Assembly: GCA_965279195.1 (NCBI GenBank)
Contig: CBDIHP010000026.1
Location: forward strand, 65,880 to 129,879
Origin: CBDIHP01 sp965279195
GTDB lineage: Bacteria; Planctomycetota; Planctomycetia; Isosphaerales; Isosphaeraceae
Reading direction: 5' to 3'
Length of the DNA stretch: 64,000 nt
The notes under the pieces are model-generated. The model did not search any database. It was not told where the DNA came from and worked only from the letters and a program-made list of their open reading frames with translations. The position numbers and the translations under genes are program-made. How positions within the stretch are numbered: position 1 is the first letter of the stretch; the number at the start of each line of letters is the position of its first letter. This document shows, in pieces, positions 56,864-64,000 of the stretch.

Positions 56864-57048
56864 GCGCTGGGCGCGGGTCTCCAGACCCCGCCCTGGCCTG
56901 AGATGCGGTACAGCAGGAGCGGGTCTCCAGACCCAGCAATTTATGGCCTTGAGTCGCGCTGGCTTTCCGACACGGGTCTGGAGACCCGGTTCGGCGGTCC
57001 GGCGTGGCGGATGTTGGGGCGGGGTCGGGAGACCCGCGCCCAGCGCTT
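56864..57048. repeat. R3 repeat, copy C (complete palindrome)
   Basis: This 185-bp element runs from GCGCTGGGCGCGGGTCTCC to GGGAGACCCGCGCCCAGCGC. It holds four GGGTCT(CC/GG)AGACCC-type sub-palindromes arranged symmetrically about a short central spacer near 56950. It lies between two genes on the same strand and is the best template for the intact structure. Confidence 0.87.
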
Positions 57049-57109
57049 CGGTGTTGCTCGCGAGATACAATGAGGATGAACAATCCAATCTCCCCGGAGC
57101 CCGACTGCC

Positions 57110-59107
57110 ATGCCGGACTGGTCCTACCGCACGGTCTTCCGGCCGATCCTGTTCGGGCTGCCGGCGGGGGTGGCGAGGGATCTCACGCTGGGGGTGATGG
57201 GCACGCTCGCGCGGACGCCAATCGGGCCGTTCGTGATCGACTTCATGGGCCACATGCGGGCCGACCCGAGACTGGCGACCTCGCCGACCGCTCTCGGCTT
57301 GACGTTCGAGACGCCCGTGGGGCTCGGGTGCGGGATCGACACGAGGGGGCTGGCCATCGGGGCGATCGCCCGGTTCGGCGTGGGGTTCCTCGAAGTCGGT
57401 CCGGTGACCGCGCCGGGGCGTCTGGCCACGGGGGACGCGGGGGAGGTCGAACGCCGGGTCGGGGATGAGACCATCGGGTCCCCCTGGCCGCCGGGCAATC
57501 CCGGGGTCGAGTCGCTGGCCCGCCAGCTGGCGGTCGCGAAACGCGGCAGTGTGAAGATCCTGGCGCGGCTGGCCGTGGCCGTCGGCACGAGTCCGAGCGA
57601 CGCGGCCGGGGACCTGCGGGCCCTGGCGACCCGGCTCGGCGGGCTGGCGGATGCGTTCGTGATCGACGCGGTCGACGCCGGGGCCGGCTGGGACGACAAC
57701 GCCTGGGACCTCTTCCTGCCGCTGGCCGCCGAGGCCCTGGGTCTGGAGGCCGACACGGCCCCGGCGCTGGTCGTGGTCTCGCCCCAGTGGGAGGCGCGAC
57801 GGGCGGCCGTCCGGGTCAAGGTGGCGACGCGGGTCGGGTTCCGGGGGGTGTTGATCGACGGGGCCGTGCGCGACGAGCCGGGGTTCCGCGGGATGGGTCC
57901 GCCGGCGCGCGAGCCCTCGCTGGCGATGGCCAGACACCTGAGGCAGGCGTTCGGGCCGGGGCTGGCGATCGTGGCGGGCGGGGGCGTGCGCGAGCCGATC
58001 GATGCGTTGATGTTCAAGGATGCCGGGGCGGACCTGGTGACGCTCGACGCCGGCCTGGTGTACTCGGGCCCGGGGCTGCCGAAGCGGATCAACGAGGCCT
58101 TGATTCATGACATGGATCGGCCTTCAACCGTCCCGCCCCCCGAGAGGGCGTCCGAGCTGGCCTGGCCCTGGCTGCTGCTGATGGGCCTGAGCATGGTCGC
58201 GGGCAGCGTGATGGCGCTGGCAATCGCGGCGACGCGGGTGGTGTTGCCCTATGATGAGCAGTTCGTGAACATGAGTCGGGACGCCATCGCGGAGGTCAAC
58301 CCGAACCTCCTGGCGTTCATGACGCACGACCGCGTGACGCTGGCCGGGACGATGAGCGCGGTGGGTGTGCTGTATGTCGGCCTGGCGTGGTCGGCGATCC
58401 GCCGGGGGACGCACTGGGCGTGGGTCTCGGTGCTGTGCTCGGCCTATGCGGGGTTCGCCAGCTTCTTCTTGTTCCTGGGATTTGGATATTTCGACCCGTT
58501 CCACGCGTTCGTGACGCTCGCCCTGCTGCAACTGCTGCTACTGGGCAGGCACGGGCGATTGGGGACGCCCCGCCCGGGTCCGCCGCCCGACCTCTGGAAC
58601 ACGCCGCGGTGGCGGCGGGCGTTGTGGGGTCAGCTCATCCTGGTGGCGCAGGCGGGCGCGTTCCTGGTGGCCGGGGCGACGATCTGCGTGGTGGGGATGA
58701 CCAGCGTGTTCGTGCCCGAGGACCTGGAATTCCTGCAGACGACGGGCGAGGCGATCGCGGCGGCGAACCCCCGGCTGCCGGCCCTCGTGGCGCACGACCG
58801 GGCGAGCTTCGGCGGGATGCTGATCGCCTCGGGCCTGGTGTTCCTGACCTCGGCCCTGTGGGGGATCCGCCGGGGCGAGCGATGGCTGTGGTGGTCGACG
58901 CTGTTCGCCGGACTCTGCGGCTATCTGCCGGCGGTTGTCGTGCATTACCACGTCGGATACAGGAACACGTGGCACCTGCTGCCGGCGTTCCTGGGGTTCT
59001 TCGGCTTCCTGCTGGCGATGGGACTTTTATACGCGTATTTATGTCGGGATGATTCAGAGTTGATCGCGGCGTGGGGCGTGAGGAAGGTGCGGGTGCGGGG
59101 GAATTGA
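57110..59107 (+). CDS. Dihydroorotate-dehydrogenase-like domain fused to a duplicated membrane domain
   Basis: Residues 1-335 resemble class 2 (PyrD) dihydroorotate dehydrogenases: VFRPILFGLPAGVARDLTLG, GLTFETPVGLGCGIDTRG, GVGFLEVGPVT and the FMN-phosphate region GLAIVAGGGVREPIDALMFKDAGADLVTL. However, the usual NVSSPNTPGLR active-site segment and its Ser are absent (VIDAVDAGAGWDD instead), so normal catalysis is doubtful. Residues about 345-650 are membrane helices made of two homologous copies; each has a VxxPxD start, HDR, a helix, IRRGxxWxW and a GY-containing helix. The gene ends AAT TGA, with the stop inside an R4 repeat remnant. I know no described protein of this architecture. Confidence 0.75.
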   Translation: MPDWSYRTVFRPILFGLPAGVARDLTLGVMGTLARTPIGPFVIDFMGHMRADPRLATSPTALGLTFETPVGLGCGIDTRGLAIGAIARFGVGFLEVGPVTAPGRLATGDAGEVERRVGDETIGSPWPPGNPGVESLARQLAVAKRGSVKILARLAVAVGTSPSDAAGDLRALATRLGGLADAFVIDAVDAGAGWDDNAWDLFLPLAAEALGLEADTAPALVVVSPQWEARRAAVRVKVATRVGFRGVLIDGAVRDEPGFRGMGPPAREPSLAMARHLRQAFGPGLAIVAGGGVREPIDALMFKDAGADLVTLDAGLVYSGPGLPKRINEALIHDMDRPSTVPPPERASELAWPWLLLMGLSMVAGSVMALAIAATRVVLPYDEQFVNMSRDAIAEVNPNLLAFMTHDRVTLAGTMSAVGVLYVGLAWSAIRRGTHWAWVSVLCSAYAGFASFFLFLGFGYFDPFHAFVTLALLQLLLLGRHGRLGTPRPGPPPDLWNTPRWRRALWGQLILVAQAGAFLVAGATICVVGMTSVFVPEDLEFLQTTGEAIAAANPRLPALVAHDRASFGGMLIASGLVFLTSALWGIRRGERWLWWSTLFAGLCGYLPAVVVHYHVGYRNTWHLLPAFLGFFGFLLAMGLLYAYLCRDDSELIAAWGVRKVRVRGN

Positions 59108-59140
59108 ACCGCCAAGACGCCAGGAGCGCGGAGACGCTTC
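59104..59140. repeat. R4 repeat remnant
   Basis: AATTGAACCGCCAAGACGCC and GGAGCGCGGAGACGC match one arm of R4 at 10801 and 51124. It supplies the TGA stop of the preceding gene, as copy 2 does for the DUF1501 gene. No opposite arm is seen. Confidence 0.6.
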
Positions 59141-59230
59141 GAAGCCTAGGCGCTGGGCGAGGGTCTCCAGACCCCGCCCCCGCGGAGATCGAAGGGGACC
59201 ACCGAACCGGGTCTCCAGACCCGTCGACCG

Positions 59231-60207
59231 TTAGAGCGATTTCCCTATGAGTCTGGCGGTTGACTCTGTGGCGGTGTAGCCGCTATGGCGGAACCAGCCG
59301 GCGATGTCCTGCGGGGTGATCCGGCGGAGGGCGTCGCCCATGGCGCCGAAGAGATCGGGGACCGTCCGGACCGCCAGCTCGCGGAGGATCGCCTTGAACT
59401 TCGAGAACAGCGGCTCGATCGGGTTGAGGTCGGGGCTGTAGGGGGGCAGGTAGCGGACCTGGGCGCCGGCCGCTTCGATCAGGCGACGCACCTCGGGCGA
59501 CTTGTGGCAGGAGAGGTTGTCCATCACCACGATGTCGCCCGTCCGCAGGGTCGGGGCCAGGCAGTCGCCGATGTAGGTCTCGAAGCAGGCCGAGTTGGTG
59601 GCGCCGTCTGTGGCCAGGCAGGCGGGCTGGGGGACGCCCCCCAGCCTCACGGCGGCGGTGAGGGTGATGACCTTCCAGTGTCCGTGCGGCACCGGGCCGT
59701 CCACCCGCACGCCGCTGGGGGCCCGGCCGTGGGTCCGGTCCATGGCGGTGGTGCAGCCGGTCTCGTCGAGGAAGACCAGCCGCGACGGGTCGACCCCGGC
59801 GAACTCCTCGCGCCAGGCCCGCCGCTGCTCCTTCAGCTCGGGACGGTCCTGCTCGGCCGCCCGCCGCGACTTTTTTTACGCGTGATGCCCAGGCGTTTCA
59901 GGGCCCGGAACACGACCGTGGGGCCGCAGGCGACGCCGGCGGCCGCGGCGAGTTGCTCGAGGGTGGCGTCGGAGTCGTCTCGGACGGCCTGGCGGAGCCG
60001 AGCGTCGGCCTCGGCGTCGAAGGCACGCACCCTGCCCCCGCCCCGGGGCCTGGGCTCGATCGTGCCGACCTCGCGCCACCGCTTCATCAGCGCGCGGATC
60101 CAGGAGACGCTCACCGAGAACCGCCCGGCGATCTCCTCCCTGGTCAATTCGCCCGCCTCGCAGGCGGCGACCACGCGCTCCCTCAGGTCCATCGAATAGG
60201 CCTTCAT
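59231..60207 (-). CDS. IS630-family transposase (two frames joined by a -1 frameshift)
   Basis: The first frame (60207-59833) encodes the helix-turn-helix part: MKAYSMDLRERVVAACEAGELTREEIAGRFSVSVSWIRALMKRW. The second, read from 59871 on, holds the DDE catalytic residues: VFLDETGCTT, IVVMDNLSCHKS and PPYSPDLNPIEPLFSKFK. On the minus strand they overlap at a run of seven A (59877-59871) preceded by CGT. A -1 slip there gives RKKKSRRAAEQDRPELKEQRRAW and a 325-residue protein, normal for the family. Programmed frameshifting is known in several IS630 members. The stop codon is TAA, two bases from the target TA and one from flanking DNA. Confidence 0.88.
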
Positions 60208-60272
60208 CCCCGGTGTCCTCCTGACACCCAGGGATATCCCAGTCAACCGCCAAAATCAAAAGGAAATCGCTC
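59234..60272. mobile_element. IS630-type insertion sequence (1039 bp, TA target duplication)
   Basis: Terminal inverted repeats begin GAGCGATTTCC on both ends and continue to GGCGGTTGACT, about 32 bp with a few mismatches. Each end is flanked by TA (59232-59233, 60273-60274), the target duplication typical of IS630/Tc1-mariner elements. One transposase is encoded on the minus strand in two overlapping frames. The element has inserted into a palindromic R3 repeat. It looks complete. Confidence 0.92.
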
Positions 60273-60397
60273 TAGAATGGTCAACGGGTCTGGAGACCCG
60301 GTTTGATCGTGCCTCGCGGCAGGGGTTGGGGTGGGGTCGGAGCCCCGCGCCCAGCGCTTCCGCCCCACGCCCGCGATCCTATCAGCACCCAGCGCTT

Positions 60398-60445
60398 GTC
60401 GGTGCGGCGCCTCACGTCCCGATGGGACGTGAGGCACCACACCCT
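60398..60445. repeat. R5 variable-stem hairpin, copy e
   Basis: GTCGGTGCGGCGCCTCACGT and ACGTGAGGCACCACACCCT form a perfect stem over CCCGATGGG. It lies 11 nt beyond the stop of the YiiX-like gene (60456), in the same mRNA-sense orientation as copies a, b and c. Confidence 0.78.
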
Positions 60446-60455
60446 GGAAAGCCGG

Positions 60456-61259
60456 CTACTTCACGTCTTTCGCCTTCGCCGCCGTTTGGGTGTTGTGGAC
60501 GCGGGAGTCGTAGATGGTTTCCAGCATGGGACACGACCAGATGCCATGGCGGTCGTTGCCCGGGAAGAAGACTTCCTGGTCGAGCGTCAGGCTGGTCAGG
60601 CTGGTGAAGCCCAGGACGGGGAGCGGGAACCGCTGGATGTTCTCCATGTCGGCGAGCTTCACCGGCTGCGAGAGGGTCAGGCCGCCGGCGCGGAAGGCCT
60701 TCTCGGCGAGCTCCACGCAGTAGAACGCGCGGTCGTCGCCGGAGAGTTCATAGTCGAAGGGGACCTGCTTCTGGTAGGCGTTCTGGAGGTAGGCGATGAC
60801 CTTGGGGATCTGCTGGCGGTGCTCGGGCTTGAGCCGCTTCACGCCGAACGCGCCGACGTTATCGAGCACGAAGATGGAGAGCGGTTGCTTGCGGCAGCCG
60901 GACTGGGTCATGTCGTAGACCATGACCTGGCCGTCCTCGATGACGACCGTCCCGACGTGCGAGAACGCGCTGCCGCTGATGTTGGCGATGAACCGGCTGA
61001 ACTTGAACCAGCCGCGGAGGATGCGGGCGTCGCCCAGCCGGAAGATCAGGTCGCCGGTCTGGAGGTTCTTCTTGCCCCACTCATCCCACTGCTTCATCGA
61101 CGGCGTGAACTCGACGGCCGGCCAGGCGCCCGACGCGCGATTGGCGGCGGCGACCGGGCCCCAGGGATTGCCCTCCCAGCCCGCCGGGACCAGGCGGTCG
61201 GTCGCTTCCTTGCCGTCGTGTTGGTTGGTGAACAGGACCAGCCAGAGCAGGAACCGCAT
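60456..61259 (-). CDS. YiiX/YebB-like NlpC/P60-superfamily cysteine hydrolase
   Basis: The 267-residue protein matches the permuted papain-like (YiiX) fold: NLQTGDLIFRLGDARI, then SGSAFSHVGTVVIEDGQVMVYDM with the catalytic His, and later DRAFYCVELAEKAFRAGG with the catalytic Cys. A short hydrophobic N-terminus (MRFLLWLVLF) may be a signal or anchor. Family members cleave amide or peptide bonds, often in cell-wall or lipid substrates; the substrate here is unknown. It stands alone next to the IS-disrupted repeat. Confidence 0.82.
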   Translation of the reverse strand: MRFLLWLVLFTNQHDGKEATDRLVPAGWEGNPWGPVAAANRASGAWPAVEFTPSMKQWDEWGKKNLQTGDLIFRLGDARILRGWFKFSRFIANISGSAFSHVGTVVIEDGQVMVYDMTQSGCRKQPLSIFVLDNVGAFGVKRLKPEHRQQIPKVIAYLQNAYQKQVPFDYELSGDDRAFYCVELAEKAFRAGGLTLSQPVKLADMENIQRFPLPVLGFTSLTSLTLDQEVFFPGNDRHGIWSCPMLETIYDSRVHNTQTAAKAKDVK

Positions 61260-62064
61260 GAGCGTGGACCTCGTGTCGCGCCGTTGGGATTACGAAACGG
61301 GCGGATGGAACGGGACGATCGCGGGCAGGTTGCCACCTTTGCACTCGAAAGGAGGCGGAGGCGACCCTTCAAACTGGCCCGGAGCCAGGACCTCCCTGTC
61401 ACGCGGCGACGCCAACCCCAGGCGAGACCGACGGCCTCAGTGCCGTCGTCCCACGCAAGAGCAACATCGATGCCATCGGCGTCGGCGCGATCCTGCCCCG
61501 GGGAGCAGGCCCGACGCCCAGGGATATCCTCGACCCCGTCCTCCGTTTTATCGGATTCCGGACGCAGTCGCCTTGGGCCGCCCGTCACTTTCGTCCCGCA
61601 GCGCGCTGGCACGTCCCGCAGCGCGGGAAGAATCGCCCGAGAACCTGAGGCCGGGCCGATGACTTCGCCAGGAATCCCTTTTGACGGAACGAACCCAATT
61701 CGCCCCAGGATCCTGGCGGGGTGTGAGTTCCCTCGTGCTGGTCAGCAAAACCGAGCCAGATTGCCAAAGAGCCCTGAAGGTTGGACGTCACCGGGGCATC
61801 TGTATTCGAGACATTTTTCCCATTTACCCCAAAATTCCATCCTGCCATGTTTGCTCGGTCCCAGTCTCTGCCCCTGGAAGGGTGCAAACAACAGGGCGAT
61901 CGGACTTCCCGACGGAATCCCAAAAATCCGCTCAAGTCCCCCGCATGGACCAACCGAATCAAAGCGAATAGCGTTCATGCGCGCCGGGTTGGGGTCGGGA
62001 ATCATCGCCAGGGACGGCGGTGGACGGCCGGGCTCGGGGATGGGGATGAGGAGTCGGCGCCCGG
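61260..62064. other. Apparently gene-free 805-bp region
   Basis: No frame here shows a recognisable domain, signal peptide or good start site; the open frames are short or mutually overlapping. The stretch from about 61,640 to 61,960 is visibly less GC-rich (CATTTTTCCCATTTACCCC), unlike the rest of the window. It separates two divergently oriented genes and may hold promoters, a decayed gene or an RNA. I could not identify a structure. Confidence 0.5.
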
Positions 62065-64000
62065 ATGATCCAGGTGCGATGGCGAGTCGCGGTCGCCCTG
62101 ACGGTCGCCCTGGGAGGGATGGGCTGGGGGATGATCCGTGGGGCGGGGGCTTCGGCCCCGGGCGCCCCGATGACCTCGCCCCTGGTCCGGCTCACGCTGG
62201 ATCTGGACTGGAACGTCCCCCTTCCGGCGGCCGACCCGAATGCCGAACCCAAGGCGCCGGCGAAGGTTGAGCCGGATGACTCGGTGACCCTCGCCCTCAA
62301 CGGCGGGCAGATCCTCGACGCCGTCGAGTGGCCCGCGAGGTCGGGCGAGCCGCCGAGGAAGCGGGCGGACGGGACCTGGCAGGTCGGCTCGGGGCGTTCG
62401 GGCAGGGTCCGGGTGAGGGTCGAGGTCCCGCTCCACGGCGAGGTCTCGGTCCGACTGTCCGGACAGGTGGTACCGTTCGCGGTCGTCGGGCTGCTCGATG
62501 GCCCGCAGCGGACCGATCCCGTGGCCCCGGTGGATGTTGGGGTCGAGCGGGTCCCCTGGGACGTCATCCAGGCCGACTGGCACGACGCGGGCCCCGACTC
62601 GACCACGGGGGCCGTCGCGCCGGGTGCCAAGCTCGGGCTGACGCTGGCCTACAACATCCTCGCCCCCGAGACGAGCGACGTCACCCTCCGCACGCACGCT
62701 GAGGTCCGGCCGCTGCACGGCGGCGAGCCCCTCTGGCGCGACGATCGCCAGGAAGTCGCCCAGACCAACCGCATCGAGCCCGCCGCCCGCGTATTGGAAG
62801 TCGTTGCGCCCGAGAAGGAAGGGACGTACGTCGTCGAGGTCCGCTCGTCCTGGGAGCCGATCGCCAGCCCGTCGGGTTCGAAGCTCCTCCGCTGGCTCCG
62901 GCGCCGGCGGGCCGGCGGCACGACCAGCGTCGCGACCCGCAAGATGAGCCTCGTGGTCGTCGGCCCGAAGCCGCCCGAGCCGCCGAAGGGGGGGCCGGAG
63001 GGGGTCGAGGTCGATGCCATCGAGCCGTCGAAGGTCAAGGCCGCCAGGCTCCTCGGGTCGGGCCGGGCTCCCCTGCGAGACCCGGTGCGGCCGAGCTGGC
63101 TCGTCCCCGAACCGGCTCTGATCGACCAGGCCAGGCGGGACCGCCTGCTGTCGGTCTCGCTGCCCGTCGGCGGGCGGCCCAACGCGGACACGGGCGTGCT
63201 CGGCCCGGCGGACGGAAACGGTCTCGCCTGGTCGGGTTACGCCCTGCGGTCGTTGCACCCGGGGCGTCCGCATCGGCTGGTGGTCACGGTCAACGGCGGG
63301 CACCCCTCGGCGCTCGGGGTGGGCGTGATGGGCCCCCGGGGTCGCGGCCCCGACGAGTCTCGCGGGCGAGTCCTGCTCGACGCCTGCGCCTCCGGACCGC
63401 CGATCCTCGAAGGGGGCCAGCCGGCGACGTTCTCCTGGATCGTCTGGCCCGAATCGGTCGAGTCGGCCCTGGTGCTGGTGAACCGCAACCCGACGTCGCC
63501 GGTGCGGGTCGGATCAATCAAGCTCGTCGAACTCCGCGACCTGGCCCCAAATCCGATCGCCCGGCCGGGCAAGGCGATCGACGGAAGATCCCTGGGCCTC
63601 GTGGTTTCCGGCCCCTCGGCCCTGGAGCGTTTCGGCCCGCCGGCCGAGCCCCTGACGCAGGCGGAGAACCTGTCGGCCTACCTCGCGCACCTGGGCTCCG
63701 ATGAGGTCGTGCTGCCCGAGTCGCTGGCCGACCGCGACCGCCGCCGGGGGCTCTCGGGCCAGGCGTCGGAGGATCCGCTCGGGCCCGATCGCCGCGACCT
63801 GGCCTTGAAGGTCCTCGGCCGTCGGAATCTCTCAGCCTGGGTCGCGCTCGACCTCGACGGGCCGCTCGGCGACCTGCCGCATCCCACGAGTCCGGAAGCC
63901 ATTGCGGAGGGTTTGATCCGGCTCGACCGACACGGCCGCCCCGACGGTCCGGCCTATCACCCGCTGCACCCGAAGGTGCGCCGGGCCCTTGTCGAGCGGG
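62065..64000 (+). CDS. Large exported hypothetical protein (possible glycoside-hydrolase-like), 3' end outside window
   Basis: The frame runs without a stop from the ATG at 62065 to the window end (645 codons visible). A signal-like N-terminus (VAVALTVALGGMGWGMIRGAGASA) precedes beta-rich domains (SVTLALNGGQILDAVEW, RVRVRVEVPLHGEVSVRLSG, TLRTHAEVRPLHGGEPLW). From about residue 530, AENLSAYLAHLGSDEVVLPESLADRD, RNLSAWVALDLDGPL and AYHPLHPKVRRALVE look like the start of a TIM-barrel domain, possibly of the GHL10 glycoside-hydrolase-like type. That is a tentative inference. It is complete at the start but partial at the end. Confidence 0.75.
   Translation, partial: MIQVRWRVAVALTVALGGMGWGMIRGAGASAPGAPMTSPLVRLTLDLDWNVPLPAADPNAEPKAPAKVEPDDSVTLALNGGQILDAVEWPARSGEPPRKRADGTWQVGSGRSGRVRVRVEVPLHGEVSVRLSGQVVPFAVVGLLDGPQRTDPVAPVDVGVERVPWDVIQADWHDAGPDSTTGAVAPGAKLGLTLAYNILAPETSDVTLRTHAEVRPLHGGEPLWRDDRQEVAQTNRIEPAARVLEVVAPEKEGTYVVEVRSSWEPIASPSGSKLLRWLRRRRAGGTTSVATRKMSLVVVGPKPPEPPKGGPEGVEVDAIEPSKVKAARLLGSGRAPLRDPVRPSWLVPEPALIDQARRDRLLSVSLPVGGRPNADTGVLGPADGNGLAWSGYALRSLHPGRPHRLVVTVNGGHPSALGVGVMGPRGRGPDESRGRVLLDACASGPPILEGGQPATFSWIVWPESVESALVLVNRNPTSPVRVGSIKLVELRDLAPNPIARPGKAIDGRSLGLVVSGPSALERFGPPAEPLTQAENLSAYLAHLGSDEVVLPESLADRDRRRGLSGQASEDPLGPDRRDLALKVLGRRNLSAWVALDLDGPLGDLPHPTSPEAIAEGLIRLDRHGRPDGPAYHPLHPKVRRALVER

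Larger units (their letters stand above)
59150..60359. repeat. R3 repeat, copy D, split by an IS630-type insertion
   Basis: The left part (59150-59233) matches copy A almost base for base. The right part (60273-60359) continues with GGGTCTGGAGACCCGG and ends CGCCCAGCGC, like copy C. Removing the intervening 1039 bp plus one TA gives a complete palindrome of the copy C type, with the insertion point near its centre. Confidence 0.85.

Noticed and set aside
57110..58110. Calling the fusion protein a functional pyrD
   Set aside because: The active-site NxSSPN segment is missing, so enzymatic identity is not supported despite the FMN-binding features.

Overview
The window is high-GC bacterial DNA, and its gene content points to a planctomycete, probably of the Isosphaeraceae type. 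Evidence includes a DUF1559 prepilin-like protein with an N-terminal methylation motif, a cytochrome c/DUF1549/DUF1553 protein paired with a Tat-exported DUF1501 protein, a PQQ-type dehydrogenase with the planctomycete heme-binding C-terminus, and a protein opening with the NRENAKKSTGPKT motif. No rRNA, tRNA or CRISPR array was recognised. All family names come from motif recognition; no database was searched.

Layout. 1-7.9 kb: the end of a long-chain acyl-CoA ligase, a TetR/adaptor/RND-pump operon and a secreted PIG-L deacetylase. 7.9-16.5 kb: a three-heme PQQ-type dehydrogenase, a small membrane protein, the arginine genes argB-argD-argF and a sigma-54 activator. 16.8-24.9 kb: a diadenylate cyclase, a secreted planctomycete protein, metH and a hypothetical protein. 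25-36.9 kb: a HicBA toxin-antitoxin pair, membrane proteins, DUF1559, a TPR/thioredoxin protein, a ClC channel, a di-heme cytochrome and a DUF1579 protein. 37.3-43.0 kb: a tightly coupled three-gene module made of a winged-helix-like protein, an AAA+ ATPase, and a Cas4-like Fe-S nuclease fused to a HerA-type ATPase. 43.1-51.1 kb: an Old Yellow Enzyme, secreted proteins, an SDR and the DUF1549/DUF1501 pair. 51.2-56.0 kb: YhaO/YhaN-like (SbcD/SbcC-like) proteins. 56.4-64 kb: a small cytochrome, a dihydroorotate-dehydrogenase-like domain fused to a duplicated membrane domain, an IS630-type element, a YiiX-like hydrolase and the start of a large secreted protein.

The strongest candidate for an undescribed system is the 37.3-43.0 kb module. 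It joins a RecB/Cas4-type nuclease with four Fe-S-type cysteines to a HerA-like motor in one chain and couples this to an AAA+ ATPase. That resembles archaeal HerA-NurA end resection or an anti-phage effector.

The intergenic DNA is also unusual. At least five families of palindromic repeats sit at gene ends. One family of hairpins with variable stems but constant flanks lies 12-52 nt after the stop codon of five genes. Others supply the stop codons of the genes they abut. An IS630-type element has inserted into one repeat copy.

Five genes (argD, argF, a DUF4239 gene, a ClC channel and a di-heme oxidase) each look broken by a single-base indel in GC-rich sequence. Assembly error is the likeliest cause.
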